From Clostridiales bacterium (GTDB lineage Bacteria > Bacillota > Clostridia > Christensenellales > JAISNN01): DNA of 34,125 bases. The stretch covers positions 1 to 34,125 of the forward strand of contig JAISRB010000064.1 of assembly GCA_031273825.1 (NCBI GenBank), written 5' to 3'. Positions 7,779 to 15,320 of the stretch are shown piece by piece; positions within the stretch are counted from its first letter, which is position 1, and every line of letters begins with the position of its first letter. The notes under the pieces were generated by a model. That model did no database searches. It was not told the DNA's origin and was given only the letters and a program-made list of their open reading frames with translations. The position numbers and the translations under genes were made by a program.

Positions 7779-8372
7779 ATGAAAAGCAAGGAAACGGTTT
7801 ATTCTCTGATAAGGCGGCACAAAATAGCCGCCGTGCTCCGCGGCAAGGCCGACGAGGTTTTGGCATCGGCGGAGCGGCTGGTCGGCGCGGGAATCAAGGT
7901 CTTAGAGGTGACGTTTACGGTTTGCGGCGCGGAGGAGATTATCAAAAGCCTTTCCGAAAAATATTCGGGCGGAGATATAACCGTCGGCGCGGGAACGGTT
8001 CTCGACGCGGAGACGGCGCGGCTGGCCATATTAAAGGGCGCGGAGTTTGTAGTGACGCCCGCGGCGGCTATCGACGTAATCAAGGTCTGCAACCGCTATT
8101 CGACGGCGGTAATTCCGGGCGTCGCCACGGCGACGGAGCTTTTGTCGGTTCTCGATTACGGGGCGGACTTCGTCAAGCTGTTCCCCGCGAATATCGGCGT
8201 TTTGAAGGCCTTAAAAGGCCCGTTTCCAAACGTTTCATTTATGGTGACGGGAGGCGTCGGGCTTGACAATCTTTCGGAATGGTTTAAGGCCGGAGCGTCG
8301 GCGGTCGGCGCGGGAAGCAATCTGACGGGCGCGGACGCCGACATAAAAAAATGGATGGAGGCGGTCAAATGA
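7779..8372 (+). CDS. eda: KDPG aldolase (2-dehydro-3-deoxyphosphogluconate aldolase)
   Basis: This class I aldolase cleaves 2-keto-3-deoxy-6-phosphogluconate to pyruvate and glyceraldehyde 3-phosphate, the last step of hexuronate breakdown. The 197-residue length is normal. Residues 40-46 (KVLEVTF) contain the conserved catalytic Glu43, VGAGTVLD is near residue 70, and DFVKLFPA carries Lys133, the Schiff-base lysine at the same number as in the E. coli enzyme. The ribosome site is AAAGGAC. It is the first gene of a four-gene operon and its stop overlaps the kdgK start (ATGA). Confidence 0.95.
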   Translation: MKSKETVYSLIRRHKIAAVLRGKADEVLASAERLVGAGIKVLEVTFTVCGAEEIIKSLSEKYSGGDITVGAGTVLDAETARLAILKGAEFVVTPAAAIDVIKVCNRYSTAVIPGVATATELLSVLDYGADFVKLFPANIGVLKALKGPFPNVSFMVTGGVGLDNLSEWFKAGASAVGAGSNLTGADADIKKWMEAVK

Positions 8373-9394
8373 GTCAAATAGTAACCTTTGGCGAGGTCAT
8401 GATGCGTCTGCAAACGCCTCTTTATAAACGCTTTGCGCAGGCGGACGGCTTTGATATGTGCTTTGGCGGCGGCGAGGCAAACGTCGCGGTAGGGCTTGCG
8501 GGTTTCGGCGCGGACGCGGCTTTTTTTAGCAAGCTGCCCGAAAACGAGCTTGCCGACGCGTGCGTCGCGGCCTTAAAGGCGCGCGGCGTGGAGACGCGTT
8601 TTTTGTTGCGCGGCGGCGAGAGAATGGGCATATATTTTTGCGAAAAGGGAGCGGCTCAGCGTCCGAGCAAGATAATATACGACCGAAAAGGCTCGAGTAT
8701 AAACGACATAAGCGAGGACGAAATCGACATAGAGAGGCTGTTTGACGGAACAAAGTGGTTTCACTTTTCGGGAATAACCGCCGCGCTTTCCGAAAAAACT
8801 CTGAACGCGCTGCGTGTTTTGATAGCCGGAGCGAGGGAGAGATGCATAACCGTTTCGTGCGATTTAAACTATAGAAAGAAGCTTTGGTCAAGAGAGAAGG
8901 CAAGAGAGGTCATGACGGAGCTTGTCGGTCTTTGCGACGTTCTCATATCAAACGAGGAGGAATGCAAGGACATATTCGGAATAGAGGCCGCGGGAGCCGA
9001 CATAGACGGCGGCGTGGTAGACCCCGAAGCCTACGCGGGGCTTGCGGCGGCTTTGAGAAAAAAATTTAAAAATCTGACGGCGATAGCCTTTACTCTGAGA
9101 ACCAGCGTCTCCGCGAGCGTCAACCGCTGGGCGTGCATACTTTCGACAAAGGACGGTTGCTTTGTCTCCAAGCGTTATGAGATAAACATAGTCGACAGGA
9201 TAGGCGCGGGCGACAGCTTTTCGGCGGGGCTGATTTTTAGCCTGCTCAACAAAAAAAGTCCGCGTGAGGCCGTCGAGTTTGCGGCGGCGGCGTCTTGTCT
9301 CAAGCACACCGTCGAGGGCGACTTTAGCATAGCGACGGCAGAGGAGGTCGAGGCTCTAATAAAGAGCGGCGGCGGCGGGAGAGTGCAAAGATGA
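8369..9394 (+). CDS. kdgK: 2-keto-3-deoxygluconate kinase (PfkB family)
   Basis: The enzyme phosphorylates 2-keto-3-deoxygluconate to KDPG with ATP, feeding Eda encoded just upstream. I set the start at ATG 8369 (product MSQIVTFGEVMMRL, GGAGG eight bases upstream, ATGA overlap with eda) rather than the earlier ATG at 8351. The 341-residue protein shows the PfkB N-terminal FGGGEANVAVGLAGFG sugar-binding glycine stretch. VSCDLNYRKKLW is in the middle, and DRIGAGDSFSAGLIF holds the anion hole and catalytic Asp near residue 285. It overlaps uxaC by 4 nt. The family contains other sugar kinases, but the operon context settles the assignment well. Confidence 0.92.
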   Translation: MSQIVTFGEVMMRLQTPLYKRFAQADGFDMCFGGGEANVAVGLAGFGADAAFFSKLPENELADACVAALKARGVETRFLLRGGERMGIYFCEKGAAQRPSKIIYDRKGSSINDISEDEIDIERLFDGTKWFHFSGITAALSEKTLNALRVLIAGARERCITVSCDLNYRKKLWSREKAREVMTELVGLCDVLISNEEECKDIFGIEAAGADIDGGVVDPEAYAGLAAALRKKFKNLTAIAFTLRTSVSASVNRWACILSTKDGCFVSKRYEINIVDRIGAGDSFSAGLIFSLLNKKSPREAVEFAAAASCLKHTVEGDFSIATAEEVEALIKSGGGGRVQR

Positions 9395-10767
9395 GCGCGT
9401 TTATCGAAAACTCAATATTAAAAAGCGCGTCGGCAAAGAAAATTTTTGACGAAATAAAGACGCTTCCCATAATTGATTATCACTGTCATCTTAACGCTAA
9501 GGACATCTATGAGGACAAGCCTTTTTCGGATATCTCCGACGTATGGCTAAAGGGAGACCATTACAAATGGCGGCTCATGCGTCAGGCGGGAATAGACGAG
9601 CGGCTGATAACCGGCGACGCCGACGGCGGCGAAAAATTCGCCGCGTTCGCGTCCGCCGCAGAGCGGGCCTTCGGCAACCCCGTCCGCGATTTTTGCAGGC
9701 TTGAGCTTAGCGCGTATTTTGGCATAGACGAACAGCTGACCATAGACAACGCGGCCGAAATAAGAGCCGCGGCAAACGCCGCGATAGCGCGGCAAGGGCT
9801 TTCGCCGAGAAAGCTTATAGCGCGGTCGGGCGTGGAGTATATCGCTACGACCGACAACCCCTTTGACTCTCTCGAATATCACGCGGCGTTAAAATCGGAG
9901 GGCTTTTTGACCGGGGTCGCGCCGACGTTCCGCGTCGATTCGCTGTTTAATATCGCCAACGCCGAGCAATTCAGGCGCGACGCGCAAAGACTCGCCGAGT
10001 CGTCGTCAGTCGAAATAGACGGCTTTGACGGCTTTTTGGAGGCTATAGAAAGGCGCGCGCGCGATTTTTCCGAGGCCGGCTGCCGGTTTGCCGACATAGG
10101 CATAGAGGGCTTTCCGTCGTCGGTCGGAGAATATTCCGTTGCAAGGTGGATATTCAACCGCGTTTTTGGCGGCGGCTCGATAGAAAGGGGCGGCGCGGAC
10201 GCTTACGTCGGCTATATGTACGTATGGTGGCTCAGGCTCTGCAAAAAATACGGGTTTACGGCGCAGCTTCACATAGGAGCTATGCGCAACGCAAACCGCC
10301 GCGCGTTTGCGCTAAAGGGCGCGGACTGCGGCTTTGACACGGTTGCCGACGGCTTTTCTGCGTCGGCGTTAAAGGATGTTTTAAACGCGGCCGACGGCGG
10401 CGCGGGGCTTCCGCAAATCATAGTTTATACGCTTAATCCGATTATGTACTATCCGCTTTTTACGCTTTGCGGAGCGTTCAAGGGCGTTAGCGTCGGCGCG
10501 CCGTGGTGGTTCAACGATCACAAGCGCGGCATTATCGATTATTTTGACCGCGCGTCGGAGCTTTCGCACATCGGGCGAATTCCCGGAATGCTGACCGACA
10601 GCCGTAGCTTTATGTCTTATGTCAGACACGGATATTTTAGAATGCTCGCCGCCGAATACCTTTCGCGTTTCAAGGGCGAAAAAATCGACGCGCTGATAAA
10701 AACGGCGCGGGATATATCGTATTTTAACATGAAAAAAATAATATCCGGCGGAGGTATAGAGGCGTGA
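9391..10767 (+). CDS. uxaC: Uronate isomerase (glucuronate/galacturonate isomerase)
   Basis: UxaC converts D-glucuronate to D-fructuronate and D-galacturonate to D-tagaturonate. The 458-residue protein belongs to the amidohydrolase-like superfamily. IIDYHCHLNAKDI near residue 30 has the metal-binding HxH, followed by YKWRLMRQAGIDERLITG, a signature stretch of uronate isomerases. ATTDNPFDSLEYH and QLHIGAMRNANRR are further conserved blocks, and PWWFNDHKRGI and GMLTDSRSFMSYVRH close the barrel. The length is normal. Both ends overlap neighbours by 4 nt, so synthesis is coupled to KdgK and UxuA. Confidence 0.95.
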   Translation: MSAFIENSILKSASAKKIFDEIKTLPIIDYHCHLNAKDIYEDKPFSDISDVWLKGDHYKWRLMRQAGIDERLITGDADGGEKFAAFASAAERAFGNPVRDFCRLELSAYFGIDEQLTIDNAAEIRAAANAAIARQGLSPRKLIARSGVEYIATTDNPFDSLEYHAALKSEGFLTGVAPTFRVDSLFNIANAEQFRRDAQRLAESSSVEIDGFDGFLEAIERRARDFSEAGCRFADIGIEGFPSSVGEYSVARWIFNRVFGGGSIERGGADAYVGYMYVWWLRLCKKYGFTAQLHIGAMRNANRRAFALKGADCGFDTVADGFSASALKDVLNAADGGAGLPQIIVYTLNPIMYYPLFTLCGAFKGVSVGAPWWFNDHKRGIIDYFDRASELSHIGRIPGMLTDSRSFMSYVRHGYFRMLAAEYLSRFKGEKIDALIKTARDISYFNMKKIISGGGIEA

Positions 10768-11834
10768 AAATAACCTTTAGGTGGTACGGCGAGGGCGACA
10801 AAATCAGCTTAAGCGACATACGTCAGATTCCTACGGTAGACGGCGTGGTGACGGCGGTTTACGACACCCCCGTCGGCGGCGTGTGGAGCGGGGAGAGCAT
10901 AAAAAAATTGGCCGTCGCGGCGCGTAAAAACGGCGTGCCGTGGGAGGTCGTCGAGAGCGTGCCCGTTCACGAGGATATCAAGCTCGGCCTGCCGTCGGCG
11001 CGGACGTATATCGACAACTACAAGGAAAACCTGCGGCGGCTGTCGGCGGTCGGAATAAAATGCGTGTGCTACAACTTTATGCCCGTGTTTGACTGGCTGA
11101 GGAGCGAGTTAGCCTTTCCCTTAGAGGACGGCTCAAACGCCCTTGCCTACAAGCACGAGAGCGTCGTCGGCATGAATCCGCTTACTTCGGAGCTGTCCTT
11201 GCCGGGGTGGGACGCAAGCTACAAAAAAGACGGGTTAAAGACGCTTTTGACGCGGTATAGAGCCGTCACGGACGAGGTTTTGTGGGACAATCTCAAGGCG
11301 TTTTTGTCGGAGGTTATTCCCGTGGCGGGAGAGTGCGGCATAAAAATGGCTATTCACCCCGACGACCCGCCGTGGGGGATATTCGGACTGCCGAGAATAA
11401 TAACTAATATCGGCAATATCGAGAGGTTTTTGCGCCTTGTCGACGACCCGTACAACGGCATAACGCTTTGCACAGGCTCGCTCGGAGCGGCTAAGGAAAA
11501 CAATTTGACGGATATTATAAAGACGGCTAAGGGGCGCATACCCTTTGTGCACATGCGCAACGTAAAAATCACGGGCGGCCGCGATTTTTGCGAGACGGCT
11601 CACCCGTCGGCCTGCGGAGATATAGATATGTACGCCGTCTTAAAGGCTCTTCTCGACGGCGGCTTTGACGGCTACGTCAGACCCGATCACGGCAGAATGA
11701 TTTGGGGCGAAAGCGGCAGACCGGGCTACGGGCTTTATGACCGCGCGCTCGGCGCGGCGTATATAGGCGGACTATACGAGGCCTTGACAAAGTCGGACTC
11801 TCGGGACAAACGCATGAAAATGCGTTTGCCCTGA
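10764..11834 (+). CDS. uxuA: Mannonate dehydratase
   Basis: UxuA dehydrates D-mannonate to 2-keto-3-deoxygluconate, the substrate of KdgK. The 356-residue protein begins KITFRWYGEGDKISLSDIRQ, typical of the family. It contains CYNFMPVFDW, MAIHPDDPPWGIFGLPRI (metal ligands His and Asp) and GSLGAAKENN, then HMRNVK and YVRPDHGRMIWGE. It starts with GTG at 10764, overlapping the uxaC stop. The tail after GGLYEAL is unusual: the last residues, KRMKMRLP, are encoded by the second copy of the hairpin repeat at 11803-11831. Fructuronate reductase (UxuB), needed between UxaC and UxuA, is not encoded in this operon. Confidence 0.95.
   Translation: MKITFRWYGEGDKISLSDIRQIPTVDGVVTAVYDTPVGGVWSGESIKKLAVAARKNGVPWEVVESVPVHEDIKLGLPSARTYIDNYKENLRRLSAVGIKCVCYNFMPVFDWLRSELAFPLEDGSNALAYKHESVVGMNPLTSELSLPGWDASYKKDGLKTLLTRYRAVTDEVLWDNLKAFLSEVIPVAGECGIKMAIHPDDPPWGIFGLPRIITNIGNIERFLRLVDDPYNGITLCTGSLGAAKENNLTDIIKTAKGRIPFVHMRNVKITGGRDFCETAHPSACGDIDMYAVLKALLDGGFDGYVRPDHGRMIWGESGRPGYGLYDRALGAAYIGGLYEALTKSDSRDKRMKMRLP
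11803..11831. repeat. Hairpin repeat copy 2, at the 3' end of uxuA
   Basis: CAAACGCAT (11807-11815) pairs perfectly with ATGCGTTTG (11820-11828) around GAAA. After a bulged A at 11806 the stem continues GGG/CCC (11803-11805 with 11829-11831). Positions 11809-11830 are identical to 7669-7690. Unlike copy 1, the element is read through in frame and contributes the UxuA C-terminus, with the TGA immediately after it. Confidence 0.8.
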
Positions 11835-11884
11835 TTTAGGGAACACAAGAAAGTGCGGTTTTCGGCAAGCCTTAAGTAAAATAA

Positions 11885-11924
11885 CGGAGTAGCTATGTAA
11901 AAAAGTTTTTATGCGTTTACTCCG
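11885..11924. repeat. Imperfect 40-nt palindrome between uxuA and PFK
   Basis: CGGAGTA (11885-11891) pairs with TACTCCG (11918-11924), and inside it GTAAAA pairs with the T5 run near 11906-11911. It lies after the hexuronate operon and before the phosphofructokinase promoter. It could terminate the operon or be an operator. The inner right side again contains ATGCGTTT, as in the hairpin repeats. Confidence 0.45.
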
Positions 11925-11950
11925 GCGGCCTATGATAAGCACAAATTAAT

Positions 11951-11978
11951 TTGACAAAAAAATAAAAATATATAAATA
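11951..11978 (+). promoter_or_regulatory. Probable promoter of the PFK-pyrE unit
   Basis: TTGACA is perfect at 11951-11956. The -10 is ambiguous in an A/T-only stretch: TATAAA at 11971 (spacer 14) or TAAATA at 11973 (spacer 16). The start codon at 11999 follows an ACGGAGGTTACT ribosome site. Confidence 0.5.
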
Positions 11979-11998
11979 AAAAACAAACGGAGGTTACT

Positions 11999-13246
11999 AT
12001 GAAAAATTTAAAAGGCGCGTTGATGTTCGGACAGTCGGGAGGTCCTACGTCGGTCATCAACTCAAGCGCGGCGGGCGTATTTATCGAGGCGTTAAAGCAC
12101 CCCGACAAAATCACAAGGGTATACGGCGCGGCGCACGGAGTAAAGGGTATTTTAGACGAAAATTTCTATGATATCGGCAAGGAGGATCCAAAGGAATTGG
12201 AGCTGTTAAAATACACGCCGTCGTCGGCCTTAGGCTCGGTCAGATATAAGCTAAAAAAAGCCGCGGACGACGAGACAGATTATAAGAGAATACTCGAGGT
12301 ATTCAAAAAATATGACATACGCTATTTCTTTTATAACGGCGGCAACGACAGCATGGACACCTGCAACAAGGTCAGCAAATATCTCGCTCAAAACGGCTAT
12401 GAATGCAATATCATAGGCGTTCCTAAGACCATCGACAACGACCTTTGCGGCACCGACCACTGCCCGGGCTACGGCAGCGCGGCAAAATATGTCGCGACGA
12501 CGCTCATGGAGCTAAACTTAGACGCCAAGGTATACAACACCGGGCTTGTGACGATCGTCGAGGTCATGGGCAGAAACGCCGGCTGGCTGACCGCCGCGTC
12601 TGCGCTCGCCGCTTATAACGGCTTAGGTCCCGATCTCATTTATCTGCCCGAGACGGCGTTTAGCGTCGACAAATTTGTCGCCGACGTAAAGGGCGTATGC
12701 GAAAAAAACAACAACAAATGTATAGCCGTAGTCTCCGAGGGAATCAAAACCGCCGAGGGCAAATACATAGGCGAATTTATGGCGTCCGCGACCGACCTCT
12801 TTGGTCACGCGCAGCTCGGCGGCGTTTGCTTTTCGCTTGCCGGCATAGTCAAGGAGAGGTTGGGCGTCAAGGTCAGACCGATAGAGTTTAGCTTGCTTCA
12901 GAGATGCGCGGCGCATTTAGCGTCAAAAACCGACGTAGACGAGGCCTTCGAGGCGGGTTCCGCGGCGGTCAGATATGCAATCGACGGCGAAACCGACAAA
13001 ATGGTCGTGCTGATAAGAGACGTCAAGGACGGAAAATATCACTGCTCCGTCGAGCTTGTGCCCGTCGAAAAAGCCGCGAATTCGGAAAAAACCGTGCCTA
13101 AGGAATGGATAACCGGCAACGGCACGGGCTTGTCTAAGGAGTTTATCGATTACGCGCTGCCGCTCATTCAGGGCGAGGCCAAGGCTCCGCTCGAAAACGG
13201 TCTGCCGCGCTTTGCAAGACTAAAAAAAGTCAAGGGCGGGAAATAG
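11999..13246 (+). CDS. pfp: PPi-type 6-phosphofructokinase
   Basis: The 415-residue enzyme phosphorylates fructose 6-phosphate in glycolysis. FGQSGGPTSVINSS is the N-terminal phosphoryl-donor loop. YNGGNDSMDT has Asp where ATP enzymes have Gly (GGDG), and GVPKTIDNDL has Lys instead of the Gly of ATP enzymes. Both changes mark pyrophosphate-using PFKs. EVMGRNAGWLTAAS and the later ERLGVKVRPIEFSLLQR are fructose-6-phosphate and subunit-contact blocks. Pyrophosphate use saves ATP and is common in anaerobic Clostridia. The ribosome site is GGAGGT. pyrE follows after 3 nt. Donor specificity is inferred from the two signature residues. Confidence 0.92.
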   Translation: MKNLKGALMFGQSGGPTSVINSSAAGVFIEALKHPDKITRVYGAAHGVKGILDENFYDIGKEDPKELELLKYTPSSALGSVRYKLKKAADDETDYKRILEVFKKYDIRYFFYNGGNDSMDTCNKVSKYLAQNGYECNIIGVPKTIDNDLCGTDHCPGYGSAAKYVATTLMELNLDAKVYNTGLVTIVEVMGRNAGWLTAASALAAYNGLGPDLIYLPETAFSVDKFVADVKGVCEKNNNKCIAVVSEGIKTAEGKYIGEFMASATDLFGHAQLGGVCFSLAGIVKERLGVKVRPIEFSLLQRCAAHLASKTDVDEAFEAGSAAVRYAIDGETDKMVVLIRDVKDGKYHCSVELVPVEKAANSEKTVPKEWITGNGTGLSKEFIDYALPLIQGEAKAPLENGLPRFARLKKVKGGK

Positions 13247-13249
13247 AGC

Positions 13250-13786
13250 ATGACAGATAAGCTTGAATTGGCAAAGCGCGTCTATGATAAGGCGCACATC
13301 ACGGGGAAATTCGTCCTGCGTTCGGGGCAGATTTCAAACGAATACTTTGACAAATATCTATTCGAGGCCGACCCCGTCGTTCTGGCCGATATCGCAGAAC
13401 TGATGAAGGATAACATTCCGGAACAGACCGACGTTTTGGCGGGGCTGGAAACGGGCGGCATTCCCGTCGCGACGGTCTTGTCGTGCAAGACAAAAATCCC
13501 CGCGGCCTTCGTCAGAAAAAAGGCAAAGGAATACGGCACCTGCAAGCTTGCCGAGGGCGCGGACATAGACGGAAAGAGGGTCTGCGTAATCGAGGACGTC
13601 GTGACGACCGGCGGACAGATAATCGAGAGCGTCAAGGAGCTTAGACAGAGGGGCGCGTTAGTCTCCGACGTTTTGTGCGTCATTCTCCGCAATACGGAGG
13701 CCTACGGCGTAATGGAAAAGCAAGGGCTGAAACTGACGCCGCTCTTTACTATGGTCAAGGAAAACGGAATCAGCCGCTTAGAATAG
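13250..13786 (+). CDS. pyrE: Orotate phosphoribosyltransferase
   Basis: PyrE joins orotate and PRPP to give orotidine 5'-monophosphate in pyrimidine synthesis. The 178-residue protein has the N-terminal GKFVLRSGQISNEYFDKY (orotate side), VLAGLETGGIPVATVLS, AFVRKKAKEYGT (catalytic lysine loop), and the PRPP signature VCVIEDVVTTGGQIIES near residue 120. It starts 3 nt after the PFK stop, so it is likely co-transcribed. No other pyr gene is nearby, which is common when pyrE is detached from the main pyr operon. Confidence 0.94.
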   Translation: MTDKLELAKRVYDKAHITGKFVLRSGQISNEYFDKYLFEADPVVLADIAELMKDNIPEQTDVLAGLETGGIPVATVLSCKTKIPAAFVRKKAKEYGTCKLAEGADIDGKRVCVIEDVVTTGGQIIESVKELRQRGALVSDVLCVILRNTEAYGVMEKQGLKLTPLFTMVKENGISRLE

Positions 13787-13853
13787 CGGGGAAACGCGCT
13801 TGATAGGGTTTTTACCTTGCCGTTCGGAATAGACGGCTTTGAATATAAAGGCT

Positions 13854-13896
13854 TTTATACGGGGCTTGCGCTTTTTTTGCGCAAGCCCCGTATAAA
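13854..13896. terminator. 18-bp perfect hairpin with T7 loop after pyrE
   Basis: Positions 13854-13871 pair without mismatch to 13879-13896. The core arm is ACGGGGCTTGCGC and the loop is seven T residues. It lies 68 nt after the pyrE stop. No T-tract follows the stem on either strand, so the 18-bp stem, rather than a canonical U-tail, must account for any termination. It could also be an RNase III-type processing site. Confidence 0.6.
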
Positions 13897-13942
13897 TTCC
13901 TCATAATCCGACAAAAGAAGTAAAAAAAATATAATATATGCC

Positions 13943-13958
13943 ACCGCCGCGCGGCGGT
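13943..13958. promoter_or_regulatory. 16-bp perfect palindrome before the dehydrogenase-like gene
   Basis: ACCGCCGCGCGGCGGT is a perfect palindrome just downstream of a TATAAT at 13930-13935, where an operator would sit. No good -35 was found for that TATAAT. A related GC-rich palindrome, also preceded by ATATGCC, lies before secA at 15191-15207. Role inferred only. Confidence 0.3.
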
Positions 13959-13983
13959 ATCCGTTGTAAAATATAGGTTGAGA

Positions 13984-14018
13984 AAGCCGCGCTATAGAGC
14001 CGCCGCTTTCGGCTTTTT
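13984..14018 (+). terminator. Possible terminator or attenuator in the leader of the 14035 gene
   Basis: AAAGCCG (13984-13990) can pair with CGGCTTT (14008-14014), and a shorter GCCG/CGGC stem is also possible. T residues continue to about 14018. Its position immediately before the ribosome site suggests attenuation, or the end of a transcript starting near 13940. The loop is long (17 nt), so the call is weak. Confidence 0.4.
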
Positions 14019-14034
14019 TTGGGGGTATCGTTAT

Positions 14035-15150
14035 ATGGGCGAAACGGGGCGCGTAATATGCGGACGGGAGGAAATCGTCGACAATATAAAAAAGACGCAA
14101 GGCGGCGGCAACGTCAGCATATGCTACACCGCCGACGTTCCCTCCGAATACGTCGGCTTTTTGACCGTCAGGCTCGCGCGTTCGGGCTTTATCGTCACCG
14201 AGAGAAAATTTGACGGGCGGTTCAAAAAGGACGTTATAGACTACCTCGCGCCGATAGACGCGGTAAGAATGATAATCGGCGCGGGCGACGGGCTTTTTGC
14301 CGACGTAGTCGCCGCCGCCGCCCGCGCAAAAAAAATAAAGGCCGTTTTTATTCCGACCGGCTATTATTCGGAGGGGAGGGAGACCGCTGCCTTTTTTTGC
14401 GGGGGAGGGTTTGAATATTATCGGCTTTCGCCCTTTGAGGCGGTCTTTGCCGACGGCGCGCTTTTGGCGGACGCTCCCCCTAAGGTCAGGGCGGGGGCGA
14501 TAGGGGTATATCTCGCGGACGTCCTCGGTTTTTTTGACGGAACGCTCGGTAATTTGATTTTGAACGGAAAATTTGACGAGTCCGGGGTCGATGCGGCGTT
14601 AAAAAATTATGAGCGCGCCTTAAGCGACCCGACGGCTCTCGTCTGTCCTCAGTCCTACGGCCGCGCGCTTATGTCGGCCGCGCTCTATAACCGCATAAAT
14701 CCGTCGCTCGGCATAGGCGAGGCCGCCTTTATAACGGCTTACGCGCAAGTCAAGCTGTATAAGCGTTTTTTGGAAAACGACGGCTTTGATTTGAGCATAC
14801 CCAAGGATTACGGCGGTTTTTTTGACGGACTGGCAAAAAAATACGACGCGGACATAGTCGGAGTGTTAAAAAATTTACAGCCGCCCTCCGTCGGCGAATA
14901 TCTGAAACGCGCCTATGTGATAGACGAATACAGAGGAGAGCTGCTTTCGCTGATAAACAAAATCGACGCGCTTTTGCCGCGTCTCTTAAAGAGCTTCAGA
15001 CGAATGTACCGTGACGCCGGCTTTTTTCTCAAGGATGCCGTAGAGGGGCGCGACATTATCGGAGCCTTGACCGCGGCGGCGTCGCTCGGCGGCGATTTTT
15101 CGCTGTCGCGCCATATAGACGAGACGGGAGCCTTCGATTTGTGGGCGTAA
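14035..15150 (+). CDS. Glycerol-1-phosphate dehydrogenase-like protein, probably non-catalytic
   Basis: The 371-residue protein follows the iron-dehydrogenase/dehydroquinate-synthase fold as in AraM-type glycerol-1-phosphate dehydrogenases. MIIGAGDGLFADVVAAAA matches the NAD-binding GGG..D element, AVFIPTGYYSEG matches the VPT..S.DG stretch, and DAPPKVRAGAIGVYLADVL matches AP..l.AGLGD.lA. The AGLGD aspartate is missing (AGAIG), and the later metal-binding histidines are absent; INPSLGIGEAA stands where RPASGAEH is expected. Loss of all metal ligands suggests a regulatory or structural role, or relaxed constraint. The ATG at 14035 has a weak GGGGG site; a TTG at 13978 is less likely. It stands alone between pyrE and secA. 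The fold assignment is by pattern and should be tested. Confidence 0.55.
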   Translation: MGETGRVICGREEIVDNIKKTQGGGNVSICYTADVPSEYVGFLTVRLARSGFIVTERKFDGRFKKDVIDYLAPIDAVRMIIGAGDGLFADVVAAAARAKKIKAVFIPTGYYSEGRETAAFFCGGGFEYYRLSPFEAVFADGALLADAPPKVRAGAIGVYLADVLGFFDGTLGNLILNGKFDESGVDAALKNYERALSDPTALVCPQSYGRALMSAALYNRINPSLGIGEAAFITAYAQVKLYKRFLENDGFDLSIPKDYGGFFDGLAKKYDADIVGVLKNLQPPSVGEYLKRAYVIDEYRGELLSLINKIDALLPRLLKSFRRMYRDAGFFLKDAVEGRDIIGALTAAASLGGDFSLSRHIDETGAFDLWA

Positions 15151-15244
15151 TTTTTGATTTTGTTCCAAAAAAGCTTCTAAAGTTACATATGCCGCCCGCG
15201 CGCGGCGATTTATTACTTTACTTTTTTTTTAAATTATTGTAAAA

Positions 15245-15250
15245 TATAAT
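15245..15250 (+). promoter_or_regulatory. Possible -10 element of the secA transcript
   Basis: A perfect TATAAT sits ~70 nt before the secA start codon. The -35 region is a T-run (15222-15230) without a good match, so the promoter call is weak. The intergenic segment 15151-15320 also contains the GC-rich palindrome GCCGC...GCGGC near 15191-15207. Confidence 0.35.
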
Positions 15251-15320
15251 GTAACTATATCTTATAGGGGATAATACATAGGTTCAAAGGCCGCTGTTTT
15301 AATTAGAGGCGAGGAGACAA

